DNA of 64,000 nucleotides from Imbricaverruca yamaguchii (taxonomy: Eukaryota; Arthropoda; Thecostraca; Neoverrucidae): NCBI GenBank assembly GCA_034440575.1, contig JAOTOL010001468.1, positions 702,501 through 766,500 of the forward strand, read 5' to 3'. Both the position numbers and the translations under genes were made by a program. Below, one piece after another: positions 30,833 to 44,009 of this stretch. The notes beneath the pieces are model-generated. The model worked only from the letters and a program-made list of their open reading frames with translations. It had not been told where the DNA came from and searched no databases. Positions within the stretch are counted from its first letter, which is position 1, and every line of letters starts with the position of its first letter.

Positions 30833-32259
30833 TACTGATGTATACAATCTGACATGTATATGTATGTATATTCTGGTATGGTGTGAGTGTGCGTGCGTGT
30901 GTGATTGTGTGCATATGTGGGTGTGTATGCATGCATGCGTGAGAAGTAGACCAAGTAATACATTTTATACAGTTTACCCCACCTCCCAGTATGTTAACAC
31001 CTTGCGGCATCATATGTGGCAGTGGTGCCAAGGTCAGGGTGCACAGTTTGCAAGCAATATCATTTCGGTGGAATAACAGGAGTGTGTGAATTGGTCAGTT
31101 TGGAAGACGATCCCACCGCCATGCCAACTTACAACAAAAAGCAACCGACTGGTGGTATTGTCCTGCAAGCTATCCTCATTTTACAACGTCCGCTGGCGGC
31201 ATGTGTACCCGTGAATGTTGCGGGTCTTTCACAGAGCTGTGGTAGACCTGCAGCTCGGGCAAGACATGCAAGACAGCTGGAACTCTGCACGATATGCAAC
31301 TCACAGTTCTGTAAGCTTGCCGGGAGCAGATACACCACTTTCTGCCACACAAATTGCGCAAAAATAATTGCCGTTGTTTTCGCGAAGGCCACCGCTTAAT
31401 CCATGAAATACTCATGAGAACTGGGATTCGAAGGAGGCTGTTCACACCGTTGTCCCGGCGCACGGTTCTTTGCTGGTCACTAGCATGCTGTTGCATTGCA
31501 GTGTTTCATGAAATAAGTGGCATTTCCACGGGATCAATATTTGGAAATGCGGTTTGATGCTGAAAATTATAAAACAAATTGGTGTCACATTGCACCTGTC
31601 ATATGCGACCGTTCCATCAATAATCTTAGCTAATGCAGTGATCATTTGGGTCCGTTTTTATAGCAGAAATATAACCTACATTATTCATGTGTTTCCAAGT
31701 CGCCAAATGTACTCCTTGGAACCCCTCTATAAGATATTCAAAGATATAAGGGAAATCATTTATATTGAGAAAGCCAAATGAATGTCAGATATAGGTGAAA
31801 TCAGATGTCAGATGTTAGATAATGTCAGATAATGTCAGATATAGCAGGTGAACTGCATGCATATCACTGGACACAGTTGCAAGGAACTATCTCCTGACAT
31901 CCTGAACTTTTCGAGGTTGCAAAAGCCTGCATTCACTAATGATTGGACATCAGTCTCCTGCTGCCCTCCTGATCCCTGATCCCTGCATCCCTCTGTCTCT
32001 GTGATAAGTACCTAGCAGAAGCCTCAGTCGCCATTTTAACAACTCTCTCAATACTTTGTGTGGCCAGGGCAGCTGAGCACCTCCATGGGGGTGTTGATGA
32101 AGTTTTTTTTCACCTCCGATGTGGCTAGGTAGCAATAGAGGTGGCTCTGACACACCTTCTGACTAGCTGATCAAGCTACCAATGCTGGAAACATCACGAT
32201 TGATGTCAGGTGCCCCTTTGGTTATGAAGAAGTGTCCCCCAGCTGAGTGGATGGGTCTC

Positions 32260-32303
<44 letters not shown>

Positions 32304-32890
32304 TTAAACTCAGATTGTAACATTGATCAAGGGGTTTCAGCGTCTTTTTATCGTTTGATAATACACCCCTTCGTGGGTGTAACGCAGATGGCCTTTGTGA
32401 CCCTTCTTAAGCCTAAATATCATTGAACATGATGACTATGTTGCAAGCAGCAATGTAGACCGTTTTTCTCAACCATTAGCAAAGGTCATAGTTCGTAGCC
32501 TATAATATATATGAAATCAATTCGAGAATTTCCAATGATTTACTCTAGAACAGGCAAACAGCGTTGAGCATGCATGACGTCATAATTGAACAGTTGTTTA
32601 TTGTAATTTACATGATTTTTGCTGCCCAATTCTCCCGAGACAACTTCGACATGTGACCAGGGGCGCACGTATAGATTTGCTAGAGAACACAATAGATAGT
32701 TGACAAAAATTCCCGACAGTGACTGCAGTTGCCCACCGGCCTGCACGTCTGCATAAGTTCCCAAGCTCGCAACTTTCTCTCTTAGGTTGCAAGGTCAGCT
32801 TCTGATTGGCGCTGGACTTCAGCACTACGCGCCCACCCGCGCCTGTCCCCAGCACTCGCAGACACCGTGGTTCCATCTCGGCGGTGCCGC
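30833..32890. other. No gene recognised; (TGTG)n, (ATGTCAGATA)n and (CT)n tracts
   Basis: A GTGTGTGC-rich stretch is at 30880-30940, ATGTCAGATA repeats at 31795-31845 and a pure CT run at 32262-32300. A 127-codon frame (31016-31399) with several cysteines shows no known domain. Confidence 0.45.
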
Positions 32891-32904
32891 CGGAACCGGT
32901 TCCC

Positions 32905-32990
32905 TATAAAACGGACACCTGCTGGCATGCTCTTCATTCGCAACTGCCATCGTGCGCCTGACCTGTCGCCGGCTGGAACCGGAACATCAG
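32905..32990 (+). promoter_or_regulatory. TATA plus initiator promoter with short untranslated exon
   Basis: TATAAAA at 32905-32911 is followed by TCATTC at 32934-32939, an arthropod-type initiator whose A is 31 bases after the first T of the TATA box, the canonical distance. About 55 bases further on, CATCAG is followed by GTGAGG, a good 5' splice site at 32990/32991. The presumed exon lacks an ATG. The next plus-strand coding exon with an acceptor just before its ATG is secreted protein A at 37339, giving a possible 4.35-kb intron. The link is inference. Confidence 0.5.
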
Positions 32991-35900
32991 GTGAGGCTGG
33001 CGACTGGATGGTGGGTCACGTCGCTCTGTGAGATCTGCAACTTTGCGGTGCCGATGGCACTGCGATAGTGGCAACTCTGAGTGGTTCAGGAGCGTATATG
33101 GGCGTGAGCAGCGAAGACAAAACTGTGGAGCATTCATGACCGTACGACGAGCGAACATTCAGGAAGTTGTACTCGAATTCCAATCTGGATAATCCTTATA
33201 TCAGATTGATGCGATGCTATTGCAAAGAGATTATAGCTATAGAAAGACAAGTTGGGATGTTCAACTTACATCTGATGTAATTGTAATCTCCAAATTCCAT
33301 CGACAAGGTTATAATTTTTGTGTTTAAAAAATCACAACTTGCTTCGACACACAACTTGCAAGAACTCAACTTGCTTCGAAAATTGCCTTCAACATTTCAG
33401 CACATGCTTCCTAATGCTTAGCCAATACCTCATCCGAGACATTGACATCTGCAAGCATCATTACGTGATAATATGGTGCTAGTATGTCGTCGATATTGAC
33501 GGTCGAAATCCCATTTCATTCCCGATCGGGGTCCGATAACTTCGGGTGAAGACAGAACGATCAACTACATTCCGATACCGACTTGTTTAACATGACCTAG
33601 GAGACTAAACAAAGAGGTAGATACATATATCTACATATACCTACATACGAACATTTCACAAATATATAAACTTTCAAAGGTGAACTAAACATTATGCTGC
33701 TTCAATTGTCGGAGAAATAGAATGTCAAAATTTTGACTGATTGACAGGTAAAAATGATATGATGATGAACGTTAGATTGTATATTTTGTACTCAATTGAT
33801 ATATAACATACCGTTCATCATCATGCATTTCGCTGTTTCTTTAGCATCTCTATCTAACTCAGCAATGAAGAATTGGCTTGGTCCGAACTGACCACCACCC
33901 AGACTACCAAACTCTGCGACGCTAAGATGGTGCTGATTGTGTTGTCTTGAAAATCGCATTCGCATCTTTCTGCAAGCTGTCCGCAATCAATCAATCAATC
34001 AATCCATGTATTTGCCCAGTCATTGGCCAGCTTGGGCCCCTGCATGTCTCGCGTACCAGAGCACCGCACCAACCCCGCCTGAACGGCTTGGACGGCAGGA
34101 TACAGTGTGGATGATAGTGAAGGACGTACACACAAACATTGTCACGGAACATAAATAATAAAAAGGAAAGCATGCAGTGACATGACACCGTGCACACACG
34201 CCCGTCCCGCCTCAGCAGCACGGAGCTCGTGATACATGAGAAAATGCCACATCACGGAAGTGTGCAGATATGCATACATATAGAGTGCGCATCACATCTC
34301 ATCACATATCATCGCACATCATCACATATCATCACACATCATCACATAACACTACACAGCGTCGCACGTCATCACACCTCATCACACACCATCGCACATC
34401 ATCACAAATAATCACACATCATGACACATCATCACAGATCATCACACATCATCACACAACATCACGATTCGTCACACAACATCACAATTCGCCACATGTC
34501 ACATAGCTTCGCACATATCAAGTATGGCATCTATTTTCCCCTTGGGAATTCGTTTTAAGCTCCAACTCTTGAATTGCTGATCGACGTCGATTTAAACTTG
34601 CTCTGCAGCGTATCAACGTTTCAGCCGGAAGCTTAAGAGTAATCCAGGCTTGAGAGCCAACCCATGAAATGACCATGTTGCATGCTGTGTGTTATTTTTT
34701 ATAAGGTAAGCAGGAACGGCGCCGGGCATGTACAAATAGGGAGCAGCATATGATGAGTGGAACATAAGAACAGATGAGTAGCTCCGCTTGGAGATGTGTG
34801 GTAATTGGAGTTAGTTTTAAGTAAAAGTTGAAGAAGATATATATGTATATACATTATATATATTAGTATTATATATATTAGTATTATATATATGTATATA
34901 TATATGATACTAGTATATATGTATTATATATATGTATATATAATATGTATGTATTATATATATACTTAGTATTATATATATATATATCACGTTGTTAATC
35001 GACCCCACAATCCGGCACGGTGCAAAACATTTGTCAATCAGTACCGGCATCAGACTGTCGAGGCACATCCCTGGTGATGGCGACGAATTTGTTCTTCCTT
35101 GGCATCTCCATCCGCCGCCCACCCCCACACACGGCGGATAGATATTCCAGCGACGGTACTGGATCGACACCTCCACCTCTGTTCCGGTGAACACGGCTCG
35201 CGAACTTGCAGTCAGCTGGCTGTACTGCTCACATCGAGTCTGAATTGGTTATATCGTGAAGATATCTTTCGTAAATGCTGGGTATTTTATTATTTAGGAT
35301 TATCATATTTGATAGGATAGGATATATTATATATTACGATTATTTCGTGAATGCTGAAATAATTATGTCGATAATTACATGCATGTACAATAAATATTAC
35401 ATCATCCGCCGCAATGCTCAGTTATGGCAAGTACGATAAGCCTAGGAAGTTCACATCATACCTGATCCAAGGCCTATCGAGACCTATCCTATCCGGCATC
35501 CCACTCTCTGAGCAAGTACTTCGTCCGGTAACGCAGCAAGAGTCACCATGAACCTGATTCGGTCCAATGTGTTTTACGTGAACTATATGTCCTCCGTCCG
35601 ATCCCTCCAGCCACGCAAGTAATCGTTTCCAAAGGCCGCATGCGGATGCACTGTTCCATATCCGTACAACCCCACTCTAGCTGGCTGTTTTCTTCCAACA
35701 CTGAATCGGTTTCATGCTTTGTTGTGCCTGACACCGAATCAGACACGCATCAGTTAGCTTTTGATTGTATTATGCTTAGTTCTTAATTAAATTTGTATTT
35801 TAAAAATGAGAATGGTAAAATAAAACATCAACATGCTTTGGTGCACGTGATCACAAGTTAGTCCCATTGTATATATTTTCAACAATCCCTTAATTGCGTT

Positions 35901-37338
35901 CACTTTGCATGCAAGCATGCAACAAGTTGCATTTCAAACATATGACCTCCGGTGGTTGGACCTCCGTTGGTTGATTAGGCCTCGTACCAACTTCCAATAA
36001 ACCCGCTGTACTGCGTTCGGCCATGACACGCGACCGTGAACACGTGGTTCAAAACAATGGGCAGTCGCATCGCTTGTCTCTACCCCGGGTCAGGAACAAG
36101 TATGGAAGGCTGCGATACATGTATCGTGCAGTACAACTGTACATCCAGCCTGTCATATGTGACGGCCATTTCAGCGTATCGCAGCGACTGTTTAAGATCA
36201 AAATCCGTGACGCTCCCTGGCATATGTGACTGATCTCATCGCAGATGGCGTGTGCTGTAGGACGGTGAACTATGCGTGTTGCATGTATATGTACATATGT
36301 AGGTGTGAGCGTGTTTTGACTTGTGTTCCGTTGACATGTACACAATGTGCTTTATAGTGACGATGAGCTAAAGCATAGCCTGATTTGTGGAGCGCCCTGA
36401 TCGCGTGTAATACAATACAATGGAAAACATCACAACAAAATTTAAACAATACAACACAGTTGGTTCTGTGCAGCAAATACGGAGGACAGTTGGTAATCTG
36501 GTTGTTTATTTTCTAGTCGGCGAGGAAAACACGCTAAATCAATGTTTCTCTTTTGTATGTATTCATGCTGACGAGAAATGGTAGGTCAGGCTAAAACAAC
36601 AGACAATATGTTAGCACGATTCATATATTGGGATATATATGAGTCCATTTTCACGACAGAAATCGTTGTAAGGCATGTAAAATATGACACTACTTCCACT
36701 TGTGGGTTAACAAACCTTGTCGAACCTTGAAATATGTATCTGAAGCTGAGTCACGCAAGCAAATGGTGTTGTTTGTTTCTTTGAATTACCCTTTACGTCA
36801 TCACGATGACACTTCACATCACAACTATTGTTCTTCTTTTTGCTGTGTTTAAGTTAATATTTAAAAAATTAGAAACGCTAGGTGAGAGCTTTACATCAGC
36901 CTTCCGGGGTGCCAATTGGCGATGTTCCTTACAGCTAGTACATTATAATACGAAAGTGCTACATCTTGTTTCGGTAATGACACTTTGAGGTTTTGGTCAG
37001 TTTTGCCATTAACATGTGAAAGTCAGTCTTAGTTACTGCAACGGCAGAGTTAATCCTATCCGGCTTCTTACCAAATCTGAATGCGACTGAACAAACCGAG
37101 TCATGAGCCCGCCAATGATGCTTCATTGGGTGCCAAGTTCATCCACTGTGCCACGCCTTGATTACTGGCCCACTCCCTCGTCGGTGGAAATCTGCGACAG
37201 AGCGAGAGTTACACGCCGGCGCGAGAAGTGATTGGACTTTGTTGCTAGCCATCCGTGCGCCTCGTTCAGCGTGACTCTCACTCAGTCGACCAAGGTCCAA
37301 TCACTGCTCCGCCCGTGTAACTCTGCTCTGTCTTGCAG
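32991..37338. other. Possible intron of secreted protein A; simple repeats
   Basis: Contains (AATC)n at 33985-34005, an ATCACA(C/T)-type array at 34285-34500 and a TA-rich array at 34845-34990. No exon with recognisable coding content was found, apart from an unremarkable cysteine-containing minus-strand frame near 34990-35194. Confidence 0.45.
34285..34500. repeat. ATCACACATC-type tandem array
   Basis: About twenty imperfect units of TCATCACA(C/T)A fill roughly 215 bases, with variants such as TCGCACATC and ACATCACGATTC. Confidence 0.9.
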
Positions 37339-38437
37339 CATGTGGCGGTGCCTGGCGCTGTCTCTGCTGGCGCGGCTGGCCGCCGCCGGCGACGGCTACC
37401 TGCCGCCGTGCGACTCGGCCACCGTGACGGTGACGAAGACGCTGGTCGTGCTCACCACCGTCACCGTGTCCGTGAAGACCGCCGACGCGCGGCCGCCCGC
37501 CGTCAAAACCGTGACGCAGACCAACGTCGTGACGGCCACCGACTACGTCGGCGGCGGCGACGTCGTCCCGACGTCCGTGCCGGTGACGGTCGTCGCGACC
37601 GTCACGGCTCCGGCGAGGCCGGTCGCCGTCGTGACGGTCAGGTCGTCGCGCGTCGGCACGGTCACGTCTGTCGTGACGCGGGCCGTTCCGGTGACGACGA
37701 CCGAGACGCTGGACGTTGTGCCGCTGCCGGTCACCGTCTCGAAGACCATCACCGTCACGTCCGCGCAAGTCGTCTTGGCCACTTTCATCAAGGTGCTGCC
37801 GGGCAGGACGAACACGCTGAGTCTGCTCAGGACGGTGGCGGTGACCAGCACCACAGTCCTGGCTCCGTACACCGTGTCCACAAGCCGCTACGATGTGAGA
37901 GTGGTGAAATCCGAGGTGGTGAAGAGCACCCGCCTTCCCGACTTCACCGTCTCGGTCACGAATGTCAAGTCGGTCACCGCCACCATCACCAACGTGCTGA
38001 CCTTCACGGCCGTGCTGACGTCCACGACGTCGGTGTCGCGGACCGTTGTCCGCCATGTCACCACGACCGTGCTCGTGCCCGCCGTCACCACCAGAACCAC
38101 GCTGCTGACGACGACCAGCCGCCGGACCGTCACCGCCGTCGCGACCGTCAACGTCGTCGTCACTGCGACCGTCGCCAGGACGGCGCCGCCGGCCGTCACC
38201 GCCTTCCTGCTCGGCAGCACCACCACCACCGTCGTCGTCCGCACGTCCACCGTCACCATGCCCGGCGCGCCGGTGACGGTCACCGTGTTCACCACCGTGC
38301 CGGACCGCACGCCGGCGCGCGCCACCGTCACCAGCACGTCCACCACCTTCGTGGTCGTGAACACGGTGAGGCCGTGCGCCCGCGGCTACAAGTACGCTCG
38401 GCCCGCGCTGGCGTTCCGGTACCCCGGAGGCGTGTAG
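37339..38437 (+). CDS. Secreted Thr/Val-repeat protein A (YLPP...GYKYARP), cuticle-type
   Basis: The reading frame from the ATG at 37340 encodes 365 residues ending at TAG (38435). The start is chosen because TCTTGCAG, a good acceptor, ends at 37338, and because MWRCLALSLLARLAAAG is a signal peptide. Upstream in-frame codons would lie in the intron. The mature protein begins DGYLPPC and continues as about 320 residues of TVTxTxxVV-type repeats, almost entirely Thr, Val, Ser, Ala and Arg. It ends RPCARGYKYARPALAF. The only mature cysteines are the two bracketing the repeat, which could pair. YLPP near the N-terminus and a GYxY motif at the C-terminus are features I associate with arthropod extracellular matrix or cuticle proteins; chitin binding is not demonstrated. 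High third-position G/C distinguishes it from its flanks and supports real coding. Confidence 0.8.
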
Positions 38438-40223
38438 TCGACTCGACGGTGCAGTCCGCCGGCGTTGGCGATTGACGCGGACTCTGGCCTGGCGAAGACG
38501 GTGAGGATGTGAACGTCGTCGTGAATGTGGATCGTGCGAGTGACGAGCGATGCCTGCGGGCGGCGGGCGTTCAGAGTGGATGCGTTGTACATGTGCATGT
38601 GCGCGGTTGCTGTTCACGTTGAATACGCGCGCGCCGCGGCCGACTGCGTGATCTCGTCATCGGCTGTTGCCAATATACGATCACTACGCGCCACATGTAC
38701 CAATGCAAGTGACGATCCATATGAAATGCCGTAGGAAGTGCCGCTGAAATCAGCCGGGACCGTTACGGTGCTTTCCCGTTACACCAGAGCCTGGGCCAGG
38801 AAGGAGTAAACAGAGGAGTACAGCGTTTTGCCGTTCTTACAAGCACGTGCCAAGTTTGAGAGATCGGCTTGTTTTGACATGCAGCAAAGTTGATATGAGC
38901 GCTGGATATGCTACGTGCAACCCAGGCCGGCCTGCTCCCACAGGTAAGCATTTGAAGTCCTGAATCCCTTCGTGTTGCTACGGAGTTTGTCTGGTCCTAT
39001 TTCCTTTGTTCAGAACTAAACCTACTCTCTTAAATTGTGTTTCACTAGTCTCCACCGAATTCGTCCCAGGTACTCACAATATTTGATCAAAATAATTTTT
39101 GTAGCGGATTTCCTCGCGTCTGCACAGCTCCATGTGCCCAGTGAGGTTCCACGTCAGTTTATCGCTAGTCACGTAGTGTCGTCCCAGCATAGCCCATGTC
39201 CCCTCATGATAATATGCAACCATAAAGATTCTACTCATACCATATAATAACTATGCTCTGCAGCAGGACATTTCGTAGCTTTCCTGATATACACGAGCAT
39301 CTGGCCTCCTATCCTTTGCGTCCTTTGTTGAGCATGCATATGAAGCCGGTCAATTCAAATTCCTGCAAATTGTCGTTAAAAATAGGAGTTTTCACGTTGA
39401 CCGATACCTCAGTAATGCACATGTCTAGCTTTTTAGGGAGCATTTAAGCATGAAGGCATCCTGGGCGTTCTATTGAAGTGTATTCTGAAATGCAATACCG
39501 ATGTTCTGCTCGCAAAAAATTGAGAATTTATTTGATAAATTTGTGGGACGAAAATCTGTCAAGGAACTGCTCATGAAGTGGATGAATATATCCCAGAATT
39601 ATTAGTGGAAATAAGTTAACCGAGTCTTGTTCAAGCCATGCGTATTTGTTCCGCACTCCAACCAGATACAAATAGTTAGCATTATTTGGACGCTCTGGCA
39701 TGAGGGCGCTAGTAAGCACGGACATGCAAATAGGGGATGTCATTCGACAGTCCACCGTAATTGAAATGTTCGACTATATTGGTGTGGTATGCAAGTTACC
39801 AAACAATGACTATAACATAACATATGCTGGCATAGTTGAAGATGGATTTAAATCAAAACTCACTGAACACCTACTACACATCCGATGCCAGAGTCTTATC
39901 CAAACCTCGTTGTAACATTGTCTTGTTACCAGAGTATTGTTGTCACATCCAATGCCAGATGTGAGTTTTGTATTCCCTAATCAAGCAGTTCTCATCAGTC
40001 TCTACTAACGATAATTCAAGTGCATTTGAAACCACTGAAGGTTGTGTCATGTCAGGGGAAAGATGATAAATCATACAATAACTTTGGAAACTGTAGAGAA
40101 AAGTTAGAGAAATACCTAGCGGTTCCCCTAGGTGTGGATTTGCAGGTGGTCTTTCTGGCATTCTGAAGTACTTGAAGAATGGCGTGATGCAAATGTCGCT
40201 AGCAATTTTCAAAAAGGGAACTA
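38438..40223. other. Downstream of protein A; no gene recognised
   Basis: No clear AATAAA signal closely follows the stop of protein A. Open frames through to 40223 are short and AT-rich. Confidence 0.45.
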
Positions 40224-41074
40224 TTAACCCGCCGCCCCGTCTCTTCGGTCAGATCCTCACACCCCAGACTCTCGGTGGGGGGGGGGATAGTAACCCCCTC
40301 TAAAATCCAAACTAAGCGTGGCACGAAAAGGAAAGAGGTGCCATAGGAAAGTGTTCGACGGGTAGGGCCCGGATCCACCCCTCAAAACAATTTCCCCCCA
40401 AAGGTGACGTCACTACGGAGGCTAGATTTTCACGAAATTTTACGACTTACATTATGTTTTTGGCTCTGGGGAGTTCATTTTGGGTGTTATTTGAAAACCA
40501 AATAAATATTTGGAATGGGAAAAGGACAGCGAAATCGACCAGCGCCATGAATTGTTTGGCCACCCAAAAATTTTTTTTTTTGTTGTAAAATTCAAAATTT
40601 TGAGTTTTCAAGTTTTCTTTCATTTTCTTTTCTAATGGGTAGAGCAGTCCTAGACACGTTGTTGGAAGTCAACTTGCAGTAATAAAAAATGCTTACTTTA
40701 GCCAGAATCTTCGATTTAATTTATAATATGTAAGTATGCAAAAATAATAAGTAGTCAAAAGCGGAACAAAATGAAAAGTTCCTGTTGTACGTTATGTTGC
40801 ACCCCTAAAGATAAGCAAACGCTGAAAGTTTCATTAAAATATCTGTATACGTTGAAGCGTGACGAATGGCTTAAATTGTTTGGAGGTGACCTCACTTGAC
40901 CTTCACTAACTCGTTGACCCTAAATGATCTGACTTAAAAATTTTGAAACAGCATGCCAAATTGATGTGGGAAAAGGTATGCCAAATTTTGGCGGGGTGCC
41001 GCGCGCTATTCGATTACTATCCGCGAAAAACCTAAGGGGCGATTGAAGACCCCGCCCGAGATGGCGTGGGTTAA
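40224..41074 (+). mobile_element. TTAA MITE, copy 6 (both ends intact)
   Basis: TTAACCCGCCGCCCCGTCTC at 40224 and ATGGCGTGGGTTAA ending 41074. All landmarks are present: CGGTCAGATCCTCACACC, a G run, CCAAACTAAGCGTGGCACG, TGACGTCA (40405), ACCCCTAAAGATAAGC and CTTGACCTTCACTAACTCG. It is one of the best preserved copies. Confidence 0.85.
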
Positions 41075-41259
41075 GAGTGTAGAAAACTAGACGAGTTTGC
41101 AATGCACTAGTAAACTGGTCCAGACAATACTCTGGATAGGCATAACTTTTAAGGAATATTTAACATTGATTTCAATTTTGGTAGATCTTGCTTACCTAAC
41201 CTACATGAATTATGCAAGTAGAGAACATAGTCTTGCACATTAAGTCTGCCAACTAAGTC

Positions 41260-41975
41260 TGCACAAAAACGAACGGGGAACCATGGGAAAGCCCTCAACG
41301 AATAAGATCCGAAAAGGATATTGGGTTTTATTTTTTAATAGTTTTGAAAACCAAATTGCGTTTTAGAGAAGAGCAACTACATATCTTAACATCATTTTTG
41401 TCTGCATATTAGGGTGCCTTTGGTCGTGCAATGCTATCTGCATATTAGGGCACTTTTGGTCGTTTAATGCAATTTGGACACCACTTAGGCTATGCAATCT
41501 CGAAATAAAGTAAAACGACAGTGTCTAAATCGGCTAAACTATTTTGTGCACTTAATCGTGACCTGACATCAGGCCAAGTGACGGAGGTCAAACGAATTGG
41601 ATTGAACATTTGTCCTAATGATGCTGCATACATACCATGGTAAAAGTGATTGTAGGAGAACATACAAAGTACAAAAATAAGAAAATTATCCCCAAAACTG
41701 TCTAATCGCACTCATGTAGCAACTTTCATTTCAATATATATTTATGTGTATCAGTTATCGAACCTCAAACATTTTTGGAGTTTTGATCTTTTGGCCTGAG
41801 CTGGGACAAATAGCTTACTTATGACCTGAGGTTGAAATTTCCACGTCAGATACGAGGATTTGGATGATATGACAGGAACAGTAATGAAAGTAATGAAAGT
41901 CGCTTTTCCGCTTTCGCGTGAATACCTTAGGGCGGCATACAAAGAACCCCGCCCCGAGGGTTCAGGAATACGCAT
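41260..41975 (+). mobile_element. Very degenerate TTAA MITE relic
   Basis: GAAAGCCCTCAACGAATAAG near 41288 corresponds to the family's GAAAGCGCTCGACGAGTAGG. TTCGCGTGAATACCTTAGGG and CCCCGCCCCGAGGG near 41920-41965 correspond to its 3' end. The middle is not alignable by eye. Confidence 0.4.
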
Positions 41976-42309
41976 CATGGACTTCGATACGGAAGATTTT
42001 GGTTAACCAACATTTTGAAATTCATGGAATGTGTAACTAGAGAAGTTGGCAATGCTAGTGAGGTAGGTCAGATCAAATAGTAGCGGAGAAGGACAGTCGT
42101 GAAGTACCACTGCACTGATGATGGATCTCTCAAGAAGAATAATGAAGTTTCTATCAGTTAGACATCGATGTCTTCCCTGATACCATGGCTGGGCCACTGG
42201 TGCGCTCATAGTTAAAGAAGAACAAACGTTCAAAATTTGCTTTCCCTCAAACATCAATATCAGCGGCTCGTTGTTGTCTGGTAACCTTACATCCGGGCTT
42301 TGTTTCAGA

Positions 42310-42888
42310 ATGCATCGAATGCTGCTTCTGTGTCTCCTGGCAGTCTGCTATGCAAAACCTCAGCTTGAATTGCCGAGAAACTACCTGCCGCCGCCCTGCA
42401 CCACCACCGACACCAACATCAGAACGTTGGTGCAGCAAAGAACAACAAAATTCACAGCCATCGCGACGACCAAGAGCAAGCAGTTGCAGAGCACGATCTC
42501 CATCACGGTGGACAGCACAACCACCGTGCAGAGGGTTGTTATCGTCAGAACAGTTGTGGACTCCATCAAGACGATCCGAATCACCACAACTTTGACGCCT
42601 GCGATTGCAACTGTCACCAGCACGGCGCTCAGATACAGCACGAAGACGTCGCTGGTAGTGAGGCCGGTGCGGGTTACCACCACGCTCACTGTGACCATCA
42701 GCAGGGCGGCGCGGCGCACTGTTGTCACGGCCACGGCCACCGACACCACCACCAGGACGGCGACGGTCACCAGCACCAGGGTCCTGCGCGACTCGATCGT
42801 CACCGAGACCGCCTACGTCACGTCGGTCCGCACGCTGACCGTCACACCGAGGCCGGTGACGGTCACCTCCACCATCCGCACGACCCGG
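42310..42888 (+). CDS. Secreted Thr/Val-repeat protein B, 5' coding exon
   Basis: The acceptor CTTTGTTTCAG ends at 42308, and the ATG follows one base later, exactly as in protein A. The exon encodes the signal peptide MHRMLLLCLLAVCYAKPQ, then LPRNYLPPPC and a Thr/Val-rich region (TVTVTSTRV-like blocks). At 42888 the frame meets CGG followed by GTGAGT, a strong donor in phase 0, giving 193 codons. Beyond it lies a 45-base tandem array in which every unit has a donor. Reading through, the frame survives four units and is then shifted. The C-terminal GYxY motif expected from protein A is missing here but present at 44490, so the gene probably splices to that exon. Confidence 0.7.
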
Positions 42889-43310
42889 GTGAGTGGAATG
42901 GTCACCGTCACCTCCACCATCCGCACGACACGGGTGAGTGGAATGGTCACCGTCACCTCCACCATCCGCACGACCCGGGTGAGTGGAATGGTCACCGTCA
43001 CCTCCACCATCTGCACGACCCGGGTGAGTGGAATGGTCACTTCTACCATCCACCACCATCCGCACATGCACGACCTGGGTGAGTGGAATGGTCACCGTCA
43101 CCTCCACCACCAGCACGACCTGGGTGAGTGGAATGATCACCGTCATCTCCACCATCAGCACGACCTGGGTGAGTGGAATGGTCACCGTCGTCTCCACCAT
43201 CTGCACGACCTGGGTGAGGTACTATTGTCGCCACCTCCACCATCCACACGATTCAGGTGGGTGAGACGACCAGTCACCTCCACCGTTCTCACGATACGGG
43301 TGAGCGAAAC
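42845..43310 (+). repeat. 45-bp tandem array carrying a splice donor in each copy
   Basis: GTGAG(T) follows a CGG or TGG at 42889, 42934, 42979, 43024, 43079, 43124, 43169 and 43214, with two decayed units near 43260 and 43299. Spacing is 45 bases except one 55-base interval, which shifts the frame. The unit encodes TVTSTIRTTRVSGMV in frame, so the first copies extend the protein's own repeat. Confidence 0.9.
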
Positions 43311-44009
43311 GGACGTTCGTGTTTCGGAGAGACCCTGTTCCCTCTCCCACCACTCCGATCACTCATTACCAGGTGGAACTGGATTGTGACGAACGGAGCA
43401 ACTCGTTCATACCTATGCTTCGTGCGAGGGTTTCGTCGACCACTTCTCCTTCTGGGTTATAGAAAGTAACCCCATCGCGGACACTGTACTGAATGATCGT
43501 TCGCCTAAGAGTGCACCGACTTTCGATGTTCAAATAACACGTATGTGGAACTAAATGCATCGTAGTGAGCCAGACGTGAATCCATGTACAATCCCGAACA
43601 GTGAAATCGCTGAAAAGTGATCTCCAGATTGTGTACAAAAGCAAGTCATGCATTTCGACGTCCCGCTCTTCTATGAGCAAAATCGGTTAGCAAAATTAGG
43701 CAGTGTTGTTTGCAAATTTGTCACACCATAAAACCCGGCAATACACAAATAATATATAACGATGAATAAACAATAATTAACAGCATATAAATAGTGAATA
43801 TAATAGTAAGTAAATAGTACATTGCAATACATAACCAACATAAATTACGGCCTTCGCGCAAGGAACTTGTCGCGGAATGCGTTACTAGGAGGCGCTACCT
43901 TACCAGGCATGTTCCTCTAGACGCAGTCGTCGCATTTCTGTGGTGTTTCATCGGGATGAAACGGCAGCAGGCGAGCGCCAATTCTGACGTGCGGCGTGTT
44001 GGGCGGCAG
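43311..44009. other. Probable intron between the two parts of protein B
   Basis: AT-rich from 43680 to 43860. A 104-codon minus-strand frame (43366-43680) has no recognisable domain. An AATAAA occurs at 43766, which could instead be a polyadenylation signal if the upstream exon ended independently. Confidence 0.4.

Noticed and set aside
34910..35194. 94-codon minus-strand frame with several cysteines
   Set aside because: No domain recognised, and the C-terminal part is translated TA-rich repeat; splice sites were not convincing.
37301..38617. A 438-codon minus-strand frame opposite secreted protein A, and an Arg/His-rich plus-strand frame
   Set aside because: Shadow frames caused by the high G/C and regular codons of protein A, which has a signal peptide, conserved end motifs and a splice acceptor.
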